From: Streptomyces sp. MMG1533
GTDB taxonomy: Bacteria > Actinomycetota > Actinomycetes > Streptomycetales > Streptomycetaceae
DNA: 64,000 nt
Reading direction: 5' to 3'
Assembly (NCBI RefSeq): GCF_001279775.1
Contig: NZ_LGDG01000123.1
Coordinates: 51,774-115,773 of the forward strand
The notes beneath the pieces were generated by a model. The model saw nothing but the letters and a program-made list of their open reading frames with translations, was not told the DNA's origin and did not search any database. Each line of letters starts with the position of its first letter. Position 1 is the first letter of the stretch. Positions 63,946 to 64,000 of this stretch are shown piece by piece. Position numbers and translations under genes: made by a program.

Positions 63946-64000
63946 ACCCCCGACCTTCGCCCACCCGCCACCCGACTCGGTCGGTCAAGAAGTAGCACCC

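Overview
The window is high-GC actinobacterial chromosome with third-position G/C bias, GTG and TTG starts and many strong hairpin terminators. Gene order (msiK, then rlmB, cysS, ispF, ispD, carD, phoP, phoR, phoU, gpmA, mshA, devB, devA, devE) is that of the conserved Streptomyces core, so the organism is a Streptomyces or a very close relative. All assignments were made by reading translations by eye; no database search was run.

Layout. 1-10.1 kb: housekeeping and accessory enzymes (alpha/beta hydrolase end, M1 peptidase, pentapeptide-repeat protein, FAD oxidoreductase, quinone oxidoreductase and a DHA2 exporter in one operon, rhomboid-like protein, APH(6)-type kinase, SSAT-like acetyltransferase) and a tRNA-Thr. 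10.4-20 kb: msiK (shared ATPase of sugar importers), a nucleotidyltransferase, a DoxX protein and the block carD-ispD-ispF-cysS-rlmB (transcription control, isoprenoid precursors, translation). 20.3-24.8 kb: lipoprotein, phoP-phoR facing phoU across a PHO-box-like site, then a 54-residue Cys-rich peptide and a DUF4242 nickel-binding-type protein. 24.8-30.6 kb: accessory stretch with secreted and membrane hypotheticals and transposase debris. 30.7-45.7 kb: gpmA, an MFS transporter, a TIR/NB-ARC/TPR protein, a DUF2000/AraC pair, mshA (mycothiol), an NlpC/P60 hydrolase, a receiver/SpoIIE phosphatase, and a block like mycobacterial Rv0474-hbhA-Rv0476 (XRE regulator, HBHA-like protein, DUF2516). 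45.9-54.7 kb: patchy region with a frameshifted NUDIX gene, a TnsA-like fragment, a SnoaL-like pseudogene, an HxlR/imine-reductase pair, a Ddn-hemerythrin fusion and a frameshifted HelD-like helicase.

55.4-62.3 kb is the most interesting part. It holds three divergent modules, each a DevA-type GntR regulator facing a 60-62-residue two-helix membrane protein, together with the DevB HAD phosphatase and a 781-residue tandem APH-type kinase. All three regulator genes have the same promoter-start geometry (a TAnnGT hexamer, six bases, then GTG), as expected for leaderless mRNAs. Two of the modules share a 44-bp block with an AGTTGG-N3-CCAACT palindrome. I infer a duplicated regulator plus small-membrane-protein system that may sense a metabolite whose phosphorylation is set by the kinase and phosphatase. 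The window ends with an Eis-like acetyltransferase.

A second theme is short degenerate tandem repeats (14-68 bp units) that often begin over, or just after, a stop codon.
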